Assembly: GCA_017450705.1 (NCBI GenBank)
Contig: JAFSTC010000052.1
Span: 1-62,230 of the forward strand
From: Lentisphaeria bacterium
GTDB lineage: Bacteria; Verrucomicrobiota; Lentisphaeria; Victivallales; Victivallaceae
Length of the DNA stretch: 62,230 bases
Direction of reading: 5' to 3'
Part shown: one piece after another, positions 17,337 to 24,901 of the stretch
Layout: the number at the start of each line of letters is the position of its first letter
Position numbering within the stretch: the first letter of the stretch is position 1
Made by a program: the position numbers and the translations under genes
The notes under the pieces: model-generated
Seen by the model: only the letters and a program-made list of their open reading frames with translations
What the model was told of the DNA's origin: nothing
Databases searched by the model: none

Positions 17337-18455
17337 TTATTTGTTTTCCGGCTTGAGCGGCAGGTCGAACTTGGCGGGCTTTTTGGCGAGGTCCGTCCCC
17401 TGATAGAAGACGGTGACGCCCCCGTCGGAGACTTCGAACTTCGCGTAGCCGCAGCCGGAGATGCCCGCGTAGGCGGTGACGTTGGCGAGGATCTTTTCGA
17501 GAGCCGCCTTCTTGGCCTCCTGAGTCCTTTGTTGTCTTTCGAACTTTGTTTTCTGTGCATCGGAGGCCGCTTTCTGCGCCCTCTGAACGGCTTTCTGCAG
17601 ATCCTTCTCCTCGCGGGCGAGGGAGAGGGTCCTGAATTTTTCGAGGGTCATCTTGTTTTTCGCGCAGACGAGTTTCCCCTCGGATTTTTCGGGGAGCCGG
17701 GTCGAGACCGTGAGCTGGGTGACGGCGTGGCCGTCCTTTTCGTACGTCGCGATCATGTTGCCGTGGATGTGGCCGCTGATGACGATCGCGTCATAGGGCA
17801 GCAGCATCTCCACCGCTTCGGCGGAGGGAACGGGATTCCAGTTGGAGATGAAAGGGGTGTGGATGGCGACGAAGAGATGCCGGGGCTTCTCCTTGAGACC
17901 GCCGAGGGTCTTTTTGAGAAACGCCATCCACTTGGCCCGGCCCCGCCAGTCGAGGACGATGAAGAGGTCTTTCCCGCGGGAGAATGTGTAGTTGCCGTAG
18001 GCGAGTTTCTCCCCGGCGGACTCGGAAATTGCGGGCATCAGCACCTCCTCGAAGGCTTTTTTGCCGCCTTCGCCGAAGTCCTCGTGGTTGCCGTTGACGT
18101 GATAGATTTTTATTTTGATGTGCTTTTTGAGGAGTTCCAGCGCCGAGACCAGCTCCTTTTTGTGCACCTCGAAGCCCGTCGTTCTGCCGTCGATGAGGTC
18201 GCCGCATTGGATGAGAAAACTGTCTTCCCCGGCCTTGGCCGTGATGTCGTCGAAGACCGCCCGATAGACGGGCAGGGCGGTCACGGTGCGCTTGGGGTCG
18301 CGGCAGAACCAGCCTTTGGCGCCGGGGGTGGGTTTTTCATAGTTCTCCGGCATGCCGAAGTGGGTGTCGGAGATGGCGAAAAAGGTGTAGCTCTCTCCGG
18401 CGTTCAGCAGGAAGGCGGCGGAGAGGATCAGGACGGAAAAAAGTTGCTTCTTCAT
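17337..18455 (-). CDS. Secreted calcineurin-like metallophosphoesterase (copy 1)
   Basis: 372 aa. Signal peptide (LFSVLILSAAFLLNAG). Metal-site blocks: AISDTHFG, QCGDLIDG, NGNHEDFG, IHTPFISNW and SGHIHGN. Unlike its two paralogues it carries a charged helical insert of about 50 residues (LAREEKDLQKAVQRAQKA..., Lys/Gln/Ala/Glu-rich, likely coiled coil) before the shared C-terminal block GCGYAKFEVSDGGVTVFYQG. It follows the pseudopilin gene by 18 bp. The insert may mediate oligomerisation or surface attachment (inference). Confidence 0.87.
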   Translation of the reverse strand: MKKQLFSVLILSAAFLLNAGESYTFFAISDTHFGMPENYEKPTPGAKGWFCRDPKRTVTALPVYRAVFDDITAKAGEDSFLIQCGDLIDGRTTGFEVHKKELVSALELLKKHIKIKIYHVNGNHEDFGEGGKKAFEEVLMPAISESAGEKLAYGNYTFSRGKDLFIVLDWRGRAKWMAFLKKTLGGLKEKPRHLFVAIHTPFISNWNPVPSAEAVEMLLPYDAIVISGHIHGNMIATYEKDGHAVTQLTVSTRLPEKSEGKLVCAKNKMTLEKFRTLSLAREEKDLQKAVQRAQKAASDAQKTKFERQQRTQEAKKAALEKILANVTAYAGISGCGYAKFEVSDGGVTVFYQGTDLAKKPAKFDLPLKPENK

Positions 18456-18473
18456 CTGTTCGGCCTCGCGGAA

Positions 18474-19307
18474 CTACTGGTTCTGGTAGGCGGGTTCGCC
18501 GTTGCCTTTGGGGTAGAAGCGGTTGTAAACGTCTTTCACCGTCTTGGCGGTCGCCGCGTTGCCGGTGCCGAAGCAGTACTGCCCGGGCGTGCCGGCGTTG
18601 CTGGTGTGGCCGTCCGGGTGCAGGAAATTGGCCACGTTCGAGCCCCTGTGCCTGAAGTCGATGTTGTTCGAGTCGTCGCCGCAGAAGGTGCGGGAATAGA
18701 AATAGTTCTGATGGTTGACCTGAACGGCTTCGCTGTCGGAAAAGGCGTAGTAATAAGAGGGGTGGCGCATCGTCGCGATCTTGCGGTACGACTGAGCGGA
18801 TTTCGCCGTTCCCGTGCCCATGACGCTTTGGACGATGGCGTAACTGTAATACTGCGCGGCGTAACCGCTTTTTTTGTCCGAGTCGGAGATTGCGGGGTAG
18901 GTCGTCTCCGTCCGCGAGGGACACCCGTTGATGCTTTTTCCGGCTCGCCACTTTGCCTGATTTGCGTTCACCGAGCGGCAGAGATAGTCGGATTGGTGAT
19001 TCCAGTCGCGAAGGGGCGTTGTCGTTCCGTCCGCGTTGTAGCCCAGCTGTTTGTAGGGCATGAGGAAGCCGTCGAATTCATTGACGTAATTGCCCACCAC
19101 CTGACCGATCTGTTTCAGGTTCGCCGTGCAGTTGGCGGCCTTGGCCGTCTCCCGGGCCTGCTGCAGCGCGGGCATCAGCATGGCGGCCAGAATGGCGATG
19201 ATGGCGATAACGACCAGCAGCTCGATCAGCGTGAAGCACATGTGCTTCCCTTCAGCTCCGCTGAAGGGATAATGACCTCTCAGCGTATTTATTTTACCAT
19301 TTTCCAT
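18474..19307 (-). CDS. Type II pseudopilin-like protein heading the phosphatase operon
   Basis: 277 aa from ATG 19307 (GGAGG at 12 bp and AGAGGAA immediately upstream). Leader of about 23 residues ending KHMC, then [28 protein letters not shown] and a variable domain ([53 protein letters not shown]). The residue before the mature Phe is Cys, not Gly. The His...DG block near the C-terminus is typical of this group. It is the first gene of an operon of five secreted phosphatases and is read from the minus half of the interlocked promoter at 19366-19402. Confidence 0.87.
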   Translation of the reverse strand: MENGKINTLRGHYPFSGAEGKHMCFTLIELLVVIAIIAILAAMLMPALQQARETAKAANCTANLKQIGQVVGNYVNEFDGFLMPYKQLGYNADGTTTPLRDWNHQSDYLCRSVNANQAKWRAGKSINGCPSRTETTYPAISDSDKKSGYAAQYYSYAIVQSVMGTGTAKSAQSYRKIATMRHPSYYYAFSDSEAVQVNHQNYFYSRTFCGDDSNNIDFRHRGSNVANFLHPDGHTSNAGTPGQYCFGTGNAATAKTVKDVYNRFYPKGNGEPAYQNQ

Positions 19308-19365
19308 TTCCTCTGCCTCCTTGGTTTTTCTGCGTCCCGCCGACCCCGGTCGTGGTGATCCGTAC

Positions 19366-19394
19366 TTGTAAATATTATACACCGAAAGTATATT
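19366..19394 (+). promoter_or_regulatory. Promoter of frameshifted araC gene (AraC1)
   Basis: TTGTAA (19366-19371), 17 bp, TATATT (19389-19394). It is interlocked with the opposite promoter: its boxes alternate with those of 19374-19402, so RNA polymerase can occupy only one at a time. The predicted start near 19401 puts the half-sites at about +5 to +37. Confidence 0.75.
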
Positions 19395-19402
19395 AAAGGC
19401 AA
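19374..19402 (-). promoter_or_regulatory. Promoter of pseudopilin-phosphatase operon
   Basis: On the minus strand TTGCCT (19402-19397), 17 bp, TATAAT (19379-19374). Leader to ATG 19307 is about 60 nt. The AraC half-sites begin exactly 2 bp upstream of the -35 box, a class II activator position. Confidence 0.8.
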
Positions 19403-19404
19403 TA

Positions 19405-19437
19405 GCCGAATATCGGGAAATTTTAACAAAATATCGG
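19405..19437. promoter_or_regulatory. AraC-type tandem operator, copy 1
   Basis: Two direct 12-bp half-sites: GCCGAATATCGG (19405-19416) and ACAAAATATCGG (19426-19437), 9 of 12 identical, 21 bp apart (two helical turns). This is the spacing classical for AraC-family dimers. The same half-site shape and spacing recur at 24866-24898 and 23395-23427. Binding is inferred. Confidence 0.65.
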
Positions 19438-19445
19438 TTTTTTTC

Positions 19446-20319
19446 ATGGAGATCCGTTTCGACGGCAAATTGTGGACCCGGACGGGGAGCCCGGCCGTGA
19501 CCGACGTCGCGTCGCCCTTTGCCCCCGTCGACAAGATCCAGCTCTTTTTGCGGAACACGAAAAAAAAGGAGCCCGTGACCTGCGGGCGGGTCAATCTGGC
19601 GGCCCATGATTTTTTTCTGCATCTACCTGTGCCTGAAAGGGAGCGGGTACATCGAGACCGACGGGATCCCCTACTTCGTCGAGGAGGGGAACGCCATCGG
19701 GGTCCTGCCCTATCACCCCCACCGCCGGGTGAATCACGGTCCCGTGCAGTATCTGCTGATCCGGTTCCTCTGTTCGGATCCCGAATTCATCCAGGGGCTT
19801 TTCGGTGTCACCGTCAAATTCGACTCCGAGCTCAAGCCCTACATCCAGTCGTTGGTGACGGCCTACGAGTCCGTTCTGAAGAACGCCACGCTCCCGAACT
19901 GCAACGAGGCGGGACTGCGTCTGGCCCTTCTGCTCAACCGGATGAGGGACTGCGAACGGGACGCCCTCTCGGAAAAAAAGTTTTCCAACCAGCGGGTCCA
20001 CGACGCGCTGCAGATGATCATCTCGCCGGAAAACCTCAACCTCTCCATGCGGGACATTGCGGGGAAACTGGGGGTCACGCCGGGGCACCTGAGCGACCTC
20101 GTCCACGACAAGATCGGGTACGCGCCCCGGGGACTGCGCCGGATGACCCGCCACCGCACGGCGGTCAACCATCTGCTGCACTCGACGCTGAGCATCTCGC
20201 AGATCGCCGAACTGGCCGGTTTCAAAAGCATCTACGCCTTTTCCCGGTTCTTCCGGAGCGTCACGGGCATGAGCCCCTCGGCCTACCGCCGCAAGTACGG
20301 CAAGACCCCCGCGGAGTGA
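19446..20319 (+). pseudogene. AraC-family regulator with a +1 frameshift in a T7 run
   Basis: Frame 1 starts at ATG 19446 ([16 protein letters not shown]... to [11 protein letters not shown]) and continues out of frame after a run of seven T at 19610-19616. The remainder is read from the next frame ([17 protein letters not shown]...). Removing one T restores a protein of about 290 aa that aligns with AraC2 (24902-25765): MxIRFDxxLW, DVASPx[16 protein letters not shown] / VHKYHCLYLCLEG. The C-terminal AraC domain is intact: LSMRDIAGKLGVTPGHLSDL and ISQIAELAGFKSIYAFSRFF, then GMSPSAYRRKYGK. No Shine-Dalgarno is visible; the operator occupies that space. An internal ATG at 19606 could give a 237-aa protein. 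A true mutation, slippage/phase variation and a sequencing error are all possible. Confidence 0.75.
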
Positions 20320-20323
20320 CGGG

Positions 20324-22555
20324 TCATTTGGGGGCTTCGAACCGGGGATCGAGGGCGAAGACCTCGGCGAAGGGGGCGATGGCGAACTTTCGGGCCCTGA
20401 TCCCCCCGATCCGTATTTTGACCTTGCCTTTGGGGAGCAGCATGAACCGCTTCGCCTGGGCGATCTGCCGCCAGTGGGGACCCTCGATCGTCGAAAATCC
20501 CACGGGCCCCGCGGCGAAATCCCTGTTGCCCGGAACGCGGAACGTGACCTTTTTCGGGAACTTTTCGGCATAGGCGAAGAGGTACCAGACATCCTTCTCC
20601 GGCACGTCGAACTCCCAGGTGTCCTTTTCGCCCGGGACGGGCGTCCCGTAAACGGCCTTCTTGCGCAGTTCCGCCGTCAGATGCGTCAGAGACCGGGAAT
20701 CGACCTCCACGCCCACGGGGCGGGAGAGACCGTCGCTCCGGCGAATGAGGAAAGCCCCCCGGTTGAGCCGGGCCTGAGTGAGATTTTTGCGGTCGACCTC
20801 GACGGTCAGCACGAGCGGCTTGCCCGGTTCGACGGTCCCCGCTTCGGGGGTGACGGTGAAGAAGGTGAAATCGTCGTTTTTCCGCACGACGAAGTCGGTC
20901 TTTTCAGCGGCCGTGAGGGTGAGGGTCGCCGCCGGGACCTTTTCGCAGTCCAGACGGATGAAGGCTTTGGAACTGTGCAGGGAGAAGGGCCGCTCCGGCA
21001 GATCGGGACTGTCGGGCCGGGGGAACGCGCCGCGGTTGACCTTGTCCTCGGGCGTGAAGCCCGGGATCGGTTTGCCCGTGCCCGTGCCGGGGGAGTCCGG
21101 TCTCAGCCGGTAGTTCCCCGTGGCGGGATCGGCGAATTTCGGATCGGCGATGATGCCGTGGGTGTCCTGCCCCCGGCTCAGGGCGACTTTCCGGTACCCC
21201 GGTGCGAGCGCTCCGGTGCAGAGGGTGTAATCGAGGGTGCTTTGGGCCTTGACGAACATGCCGTTGGGCGAGCAGTAGGAGTCGACGACGTCCAGCACGT
21301 TGTTCAGTCCGGCCAGCTTGAGATAGTCCCGGTTGGCGTTGACCGAAAAGGCGTTGATGCCGTGCTGGAACCCGACGCCGGTGTTGTTGAAGTGACGGAG
21401 CGTTCCCGTGCCGAACTTGCTGTGGCCGTTCTTGAAGGCCGTGCTGTTATGGTTGAATTCGTCCCCCGGATCGCAGACCAGATTTTCGAAGACGAAGATG
21501 GGACCGCTGACGCAGCACCCCGTGGAGATGCCGCAGAGCGTCCCCTCGATGCGGTTGCGGAAGAACCGGGAATTGATCCCGCCGCCCTCCAGCTCGATGC
21601 CGTCGTCGTTGGCGATGGCCAGATAGTTGCCGTAGATCTCGGCGTCCCGGTAGAAGCCCCCCGTGGGGGAGGAGTTCTCGAAGCACTCGATGACGTCGTT
21701 GTAACGGTGCCGGTCGCTGCCGATGAAGTCGTTGTACCGCAGGGTCACGGCGGAGGCGGCCTTGGCGGCGAGGGCCTTGGGGCCCGCGGGGTGGGAGTAG
21801 AACCAGCTGTTGGCGTGGCCCCGGGTGTCGTGGATGTAGCACTTTTCGACCAGGATCCGGGAGCTGGAAAGGATCCAGATGCCCGAGTCGGAGTTGAGGA
21901 GCAGTTTGCCCTCGTAGAACCGGCCCAGTTTTTTCTTGTTCCACGTGCCCTTTCTGCCGTATTGCGCGATGTCGCAGTTGCGGATGACGATGTGATCGGC
22001 GCCCTCCAGCCGGATGCCGTCCTTTTCGGCGTTTCGGATGACGAGGTTGTCGAAGAGCATGTATTTGCCCTTGACGTGGATCCCGAACTCCCGGCCCGTC
22101 GCGTCCAGTACCGTGCCCGGTGCGGCGGTGTAGCGGATGTAGCCCTTTGGCGTCCCCGATTTGAGGTCGTCGGCGATCCTGCGCCAGTTTTCCCTGGTCA
22201 GCGTCACGGTCTCGGCCACGGGAACGCACGAGTTCTCCGTGCGGAAGGTTTTGCGGACTTCTCCCTTCTTGCCGTTATAAGCGTATTCGAGACGGAGTTC
22301 GTACTCGGTGTTTTCCTCGAGACCGACGACGACGCCCCGGGCGGCCTTCTCGGCCGCGTTGCAGATGAGCGGCAGCACGGGACGCAGGGGCCCGCCCTTT
22401 TTGCCGCAGAAAAGTTTCGACTGAAATTCCGACTCGTCCTTCACCTCGATTCCTGCGAGGTGAAGCGAGGCGCTGACGTACCCCGGCACGACCTCCAGTT
22501 CCGCCCGGAGCGTCAGGGCCGCGAGGAGAAAAAGCGGAAAAAGGCCTTTTTTCAT
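20324..22555 (-). CDS. Secreted right-handed beta-helix protein (pectate lyase/polysaccharidase-like)
   Basis: 743 aa. Signal peptide (LFPLFLLAALTLRAE). Fibronectin-like N-terminus (ENTEYELRLEYAYNGKKGEV), then parallel beta-helix repeats at about 140-420: HVKGKYMLFDNLVIRNAEKD, GIRLEGADHIVIRNCDIAQY, ILVEKCYIHDT, AEIYGNYLAIANDDGIELEG and FFRNRIEGTLCGIS. A beta-rich C-terminus follows. The fold is that of pectate lyases, polysaccharide lyases and glycosidases acting on long chains; catalytic residues cannot be assigned. It is 19 bp after a pseudopilin gene and ends 4 bp from the convergent araC1 gene. Confidence 0.8.
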   Translation of the reverse strand: MKKGLFPLFLLAALTLRAELEVVPGYVSASLHLAGIEVKDESEFQSKLFCGKKGGPLRPVLPLICNAAEKAARGVVVGLEENTEYELRLEYAYNGKKGEVRKTFRTENSCVPVAETVTLTRENWRRIADDLKSGTPKGYIRYTAAPGTVLDATGREFGIHVKGKYMLFDNLVIRNAEKDGIRLEGADHIVIRNCDIAQYGRKGTWNKKKLGRFYEGKLLLNSDSGIWILSSSRILVEKCYIHDTRGHANSWFYSHPAGPKALAAKAASAVTLRYNDFIGSDRHRYNDVIECFENSSPTGGFYRDAEIYGNYLAIANDDGIELEGGGINSRFFRNRIEGTLCGISTGCCVSGPIFVFENLVCDPGDEFNHNSTAFKNGHSKFGTGTLRHFNNTGVGFQHGINAFSVNANRDYLKLAGLNNVLDVVDSYCSPNGMFVKAQSTLDYTLCTGALAPGYRKVALSRGQDTHGIIADPKFADPATGNYRLRPDSPGTGTGKPIPGFTPEDKVNRGAFPRPDSPDLPERPFSLHSSKAFIRLDCEKVPAATLTLTAAEKTDFVVRKNDDFTFFTVTPEAGTVEPGKPLVLTVEVDRKNLTQARLNRGAFLIRRSDGLSRPVGVEVDSRSLTHLTAELRKKAVYGTPVPGEKDTWEFDVPEKDVWYLFAYAEKFPKKVTFRVPGNRDFAAGPVGFSTIEGPHWRQIAQAKRFMLLPKGKVKIRIGGIRARKFAIAPFAEVFALDPRFEAPK

Positions 22556-22574
22556 GACGTCTCCCTCCTCGGTT

Positions 22575-23273
22575 TTACAGAACGTCCAGTTTGTCAGCCG
22601 TGGCCAGCGGGATGTCGGGACTGTCGGTTACGTTCCCGGAGAGGGTGACGATGTTGGTTTTGCCGTTGTGGCGGTAGTCGATCCTGCGGCTGGTCTTGGA
22701 ATCCGTGGTGAGGGGCGACGAGGCCGAAACGTGCTGGGCCTTGGTCGGGGCGTAACTCGCCGCGACGCCGGTCGAATCCACGATGAAGGGGACTTTGCTC
22801 GGATTTCTGACCTGGTGGAGTTTGGGCAGATTGTTGCTCACGTCCCCTATGTTCGAGTTCATGACATAGGAGTGGTCCTTGACCTTCGTGGTCGGACTGC
22901 ACAGCACCGTCGCCTCCTCCGGGACTTCCGGACAGCGGAGGACTTTGAGTTTGCCGAGGTCGGTGCTCGCCTGCGTGGTCTTGTGGATGTAATTGGCAAG
23001 CCAGGTGTCTCCCATGAACCACTCCCGGGTCTTCGTGCCGGAAACGACGACCTGTTTCCACGGCATGATGTAGCCGTCGAAGGTGTCGCTGTAGACGTGG
23101 GAATAAAATCCCAGCTGTTTCAGCTGGCTGACGCAGCTGGACTTGCGGGCCGACGCCCGGGCCTGCTGCAGCGCGGGCATGAGCATGGCGGCCAAAATGG
23201 CGATGATCGCGATCACGACGAGGAGCTCGATCAAAGTGAAGTGTTTCCTTGCAGAAGCCGTCAGCTGCGTCAT
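22575..23273 (-). CDS. Type II pseudopilin-like protein heading the beta-helix operon
   Basis: 232 aa from ATG 23273, chosen for GGAGGG 5 bp upstream; an upstream ATG at 23306 has no site. Short leader [11 protein letters not shown], then [28 protein letters not shown] and a variable domain ([47 protein letters not shown]). The residue before the mature Phe is His, not Gly. It is read from the promoter at 23364-23392, whose operator is the orphan third copy of the AraC module. Pairing with a secreted beta-helix protein fits the pseudopilin-plus-hydrolase pattern of this window. Confidence 0.85.
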   Translation of the reverse strand: MTQLTASARKHFTLIELLVVIAIIAILAAMLMPALQQARASARKSSCVSQLKQLGFYSHVYSDTFDGYIMPWKQVVVSGTKTREWFMGDTWLANYIHKTTQASTDLGKLKVLRCPEVPEEATVLCSPTTKVKDHSYVMNSNIGDVSNNLPKLHQVRNPSKVPFIVDSTGVAASYAPTKAQHVSASSPLTTDSKTSRRIDYRHNGKTNIVTLSGNVTDSPDIPLATADKLDVL

Positions 23274-23363
23274 GGTTCCCTCCGTTTTTTCGTTGCCGAT
23301 GAACATGTTGAAATCTTTTTTCCGGCGGTTTTGCGCCGCCGTTTGTTTTTGGTGTCCGGCGAT

Positions 23364-23392
23364 AATATAGCCCGCTGTTCCGGCAAAGTAAA
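23364..23392 (-). promoter_or_regulatory. Promoter of pseudopilin/beta-helix operon
   Basis: On minus TTTACT (23392-23387), 17 bp, TATATT (23369-23364): the same hexamers and spacing as the esterase promoter at 24835-24863. The opposing araC promoter present in the other two copies is erased here (CCGGCG and TCCGGC at the equivalent positions 23356-23361 and 23379-23384). Confidence 0.75.
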
Positions 23393-23394
23393 TG

Positions 23395-23427
23395 ATTAAA
23401 CAACGGGGTTTTTTAACAAAAACACGG
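23395..23427. promoter_or_regulatory. AraC-type tandem operator, orphan copy
   Basis: Half-sites ATTAAACAACGG (23395-23406) and ACAAAAACACGG (23416-23427), 21 bp apart, starting 2 bp upstream of the -35 box as in the other two copies. The sequence stays similar to the araC2 leader up to CGGAAA, but the araC start codon and gene are missing; the end of the esterase gene follows at 23445. Confidence 0.6.
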
Positions 23428-23444
23428 AAATCGGAAGGAGGCTT

Positions 23445-24791
23445 TTATTTTTTCGCTGCTTTTATGATCTTCATAAGGGCGGCGTCGCCGTCGGTCGCGG
23501 GGCATTTGGCGTGGACGCCTCCGGGATAGGCGGCGATGTGTTTTGCGGTCGTCGCGGGGATCCGGTTGAAGAGGGCGCAGACCGAGGTGGTGGGGCAGGA
23601 GAGGTCGACGAAACCCATGGTGACGTACACGGGGCACTTGATCATGGGGGCGAAATTCACCGTGTCGAAATAGGACTGCACCTTGAGCAGTTCCGCGAGT
23701 TTTTCCGGGGTGGTCCCTGCTTTCCGGATCGCGAGGGCGAAATTCCCCCGGGGCATCCGGCGCGCGGGGGAGAACTCCCCGTCGATGTCGTTGAAGCCGG
23801 GGACGCCCGCGATGCACAGCGTCACCTTGTCGTCCAGCGCGGCGCCGACGAGGGCCTGCCAGCCGCCCTGACTTGCGCCGCTGACGATGAGGTCGCGGCC
23901 GTTCCACTGGGGCAGGGAGCGCAGATACTCGAGAGCCCGCACCACGCGCAGGGCCATGTCGAGGAAGACGTGCTCCTCTTTCGAGGGGTAGATCTTGCCG
24001 TAGTAGTCCTTCAAGCGGCCGTTCCGGAGATCGGCGTAATATTTGGCGGGCTGGCCGTTGAGGATCCCGTGGGCGTTGATCTCAAGGCAGATCGCTCCCT
24101 CTTTCGCCCACTTGAAGACGTCCCACATGGAGGCGCTGTGGACTCCGGCGCCCTGGACCAGCAGAACGGCAGGCAGGGATTGGGGTGCGGCCTTCTTCGG
24201 CATGGCGAGGTAGCCGGAGACGGGGACGTCATCCACACAGGAAACCTTGACATCCCACATATCGACGCGCTTGTATGCGCCGGGGAGCTTCGCTGGGGTC
24301 TTGCGCTCCAGCTCCTTCATTTCGACTTGAGCCAGGCGCGCCAGCTGGGCCTTCCAGAAGGCGGAAAAATCCTCCGGCGTTTTGCCCGCGGGCAGGATCT
24401 TTTCCGGCTCCGCCACGGCGCCGATGCGGCCGCCCGCGAAACGGATCTGATCGTAGCCCTTTTTCAGGGGGATCCGCTTGCCGTCGTCCCCGAGGACGGT
24501 GAACTCCGCCCGCAATGCGGCGGGATAGGTGAACTTGTAGTCGAAGGTCCAGGGCTTTCCCGCGTCGCTCACGAATTTTCCTTTTTTGGAAAATCCGCCG
24601 TCCGCGAGGATCGTGTAGGTGACGGTTTTTCCGGAGACGGGTTTGCCGTCCTCGAGGACGACGGCCGAGACGCGCACCGGCTCGCCGCACTTGTAGACGG
24701 CGTCCTTTTTGTCCGTCGTCGCCTGAACGCTCAACTCGCCCGCCGTGCAGCAGGCCGCGGCGAAGAACGCCGCAAGAAGACCCGATCTCAT
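23445..24791 (-). CDS. Secreted AXE1-like acetyl esterase (second copy)
   Basis: 448 aa from ATG 24791 (AAGGAA at 6 bp); an in-frame start further upstream would lie at the promoter. Signal peptide (RSGLLAAFFAAACCTAG), beta-sandwich domain, then an alpha/beta hydrolase: LPAVLLVQGAG, nucleophile IVSGASQGGWQALVGAA, candidate Asp/His in VTMGFVDLSCPTTS and YPGGVHAKCP. Same architecture as the esterase at 6076-7347 (both have DFWDFW/DFSAFWK before the catalytic domain), but well diverged. Monocistronic and divergent from AraC2. Confidence 0.82.
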   Translation of the reverse strand: MRSGLLAAFFAAACCTAGELSVQATTDKKDAVYKCGEPVRVSAVVLEDGKPVSGKTVTYTILADGGFSKKGKFVSDAGKPWTFDYKFTYPAALRAEFTVLGDDGKRIPLKKGYDQIRFAGGRIGAVAEPEKILPAGKTPEDFSAFWKAQLARLAQVEMKELERKTPAKLPGAYKRVDMWDVKVSCVDDVPVSGYLAMPKKAAPQSLPAVLLVQGAGVHSASMWDVFKWAKEGAICLEINAHGILNGQPAKYYADLRNGRLKDYYGKIYPSKEEHVFLDMALRVVRALEYLRSLPQWNGRDLIVSGASQGGWQALVGAALDDKVTLCIAGVPGFNDIDGEFSPARRMPRGNFALAIRKAGTTPEKLAELLKVQSYFDTVNFAPMIKCPVYVTMGFVDLSCPTTSVCALFNRIPATTAKHIAAYPGGVHAKCPATDGDAALMKIIKAAKK

Positions 24792-24826
24792 ATTTTTTCC
24801 TTTCCCTGTGGATATTTGGAGGTGGC

Positions 24827-24855
24827 TTGCAAACAATATACCCCGCGCCTATATT
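24827..24855 (+). promoter_or_regulatory. araC2 promoter
   Basis: TTGCAA (24827-24832), 17 bp, TATATT (24850-24855). Box offsets to the opposing promoter (8, 15, 8 bp) are identical to those at 19366-19402. The half-sites start 11 bp after the -10 box, as in copy 1. Confidence 0.75.
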
Positions 24856-24863
24856 AAAGTAAA
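24835..24863 (-). promoter_or_regulatory. Promoter of secreted esterase
   Basis: On minus TTTACT (24863-24858), 17 bp, TATATT (24840-24835); leader about 37 nt to ATG 24791. The operator starts 2 bp upstream of the -35 box. Confidence 0.75.
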
Positions 24864-24865
24864 GG

Positions 24866-24898
24866 ACAAAACAGCGGTTTTTTTTGACGAAAACGCGG
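24866..24898. promoter_or_regulatory. AraC-type tandem operator, copy 2
   Basis: ACAAAACAGCGG (24866-24877) and ACGAAAACGCGG (24887-24898), 9 of 12 identical and 21 bp apart. The second half-site ends 3 bp before the araC2 ATG, so bound protein would sit on the araC2 leader. Confidence 0.65.
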
Positions 24899-24901
24899 AA
24901 A

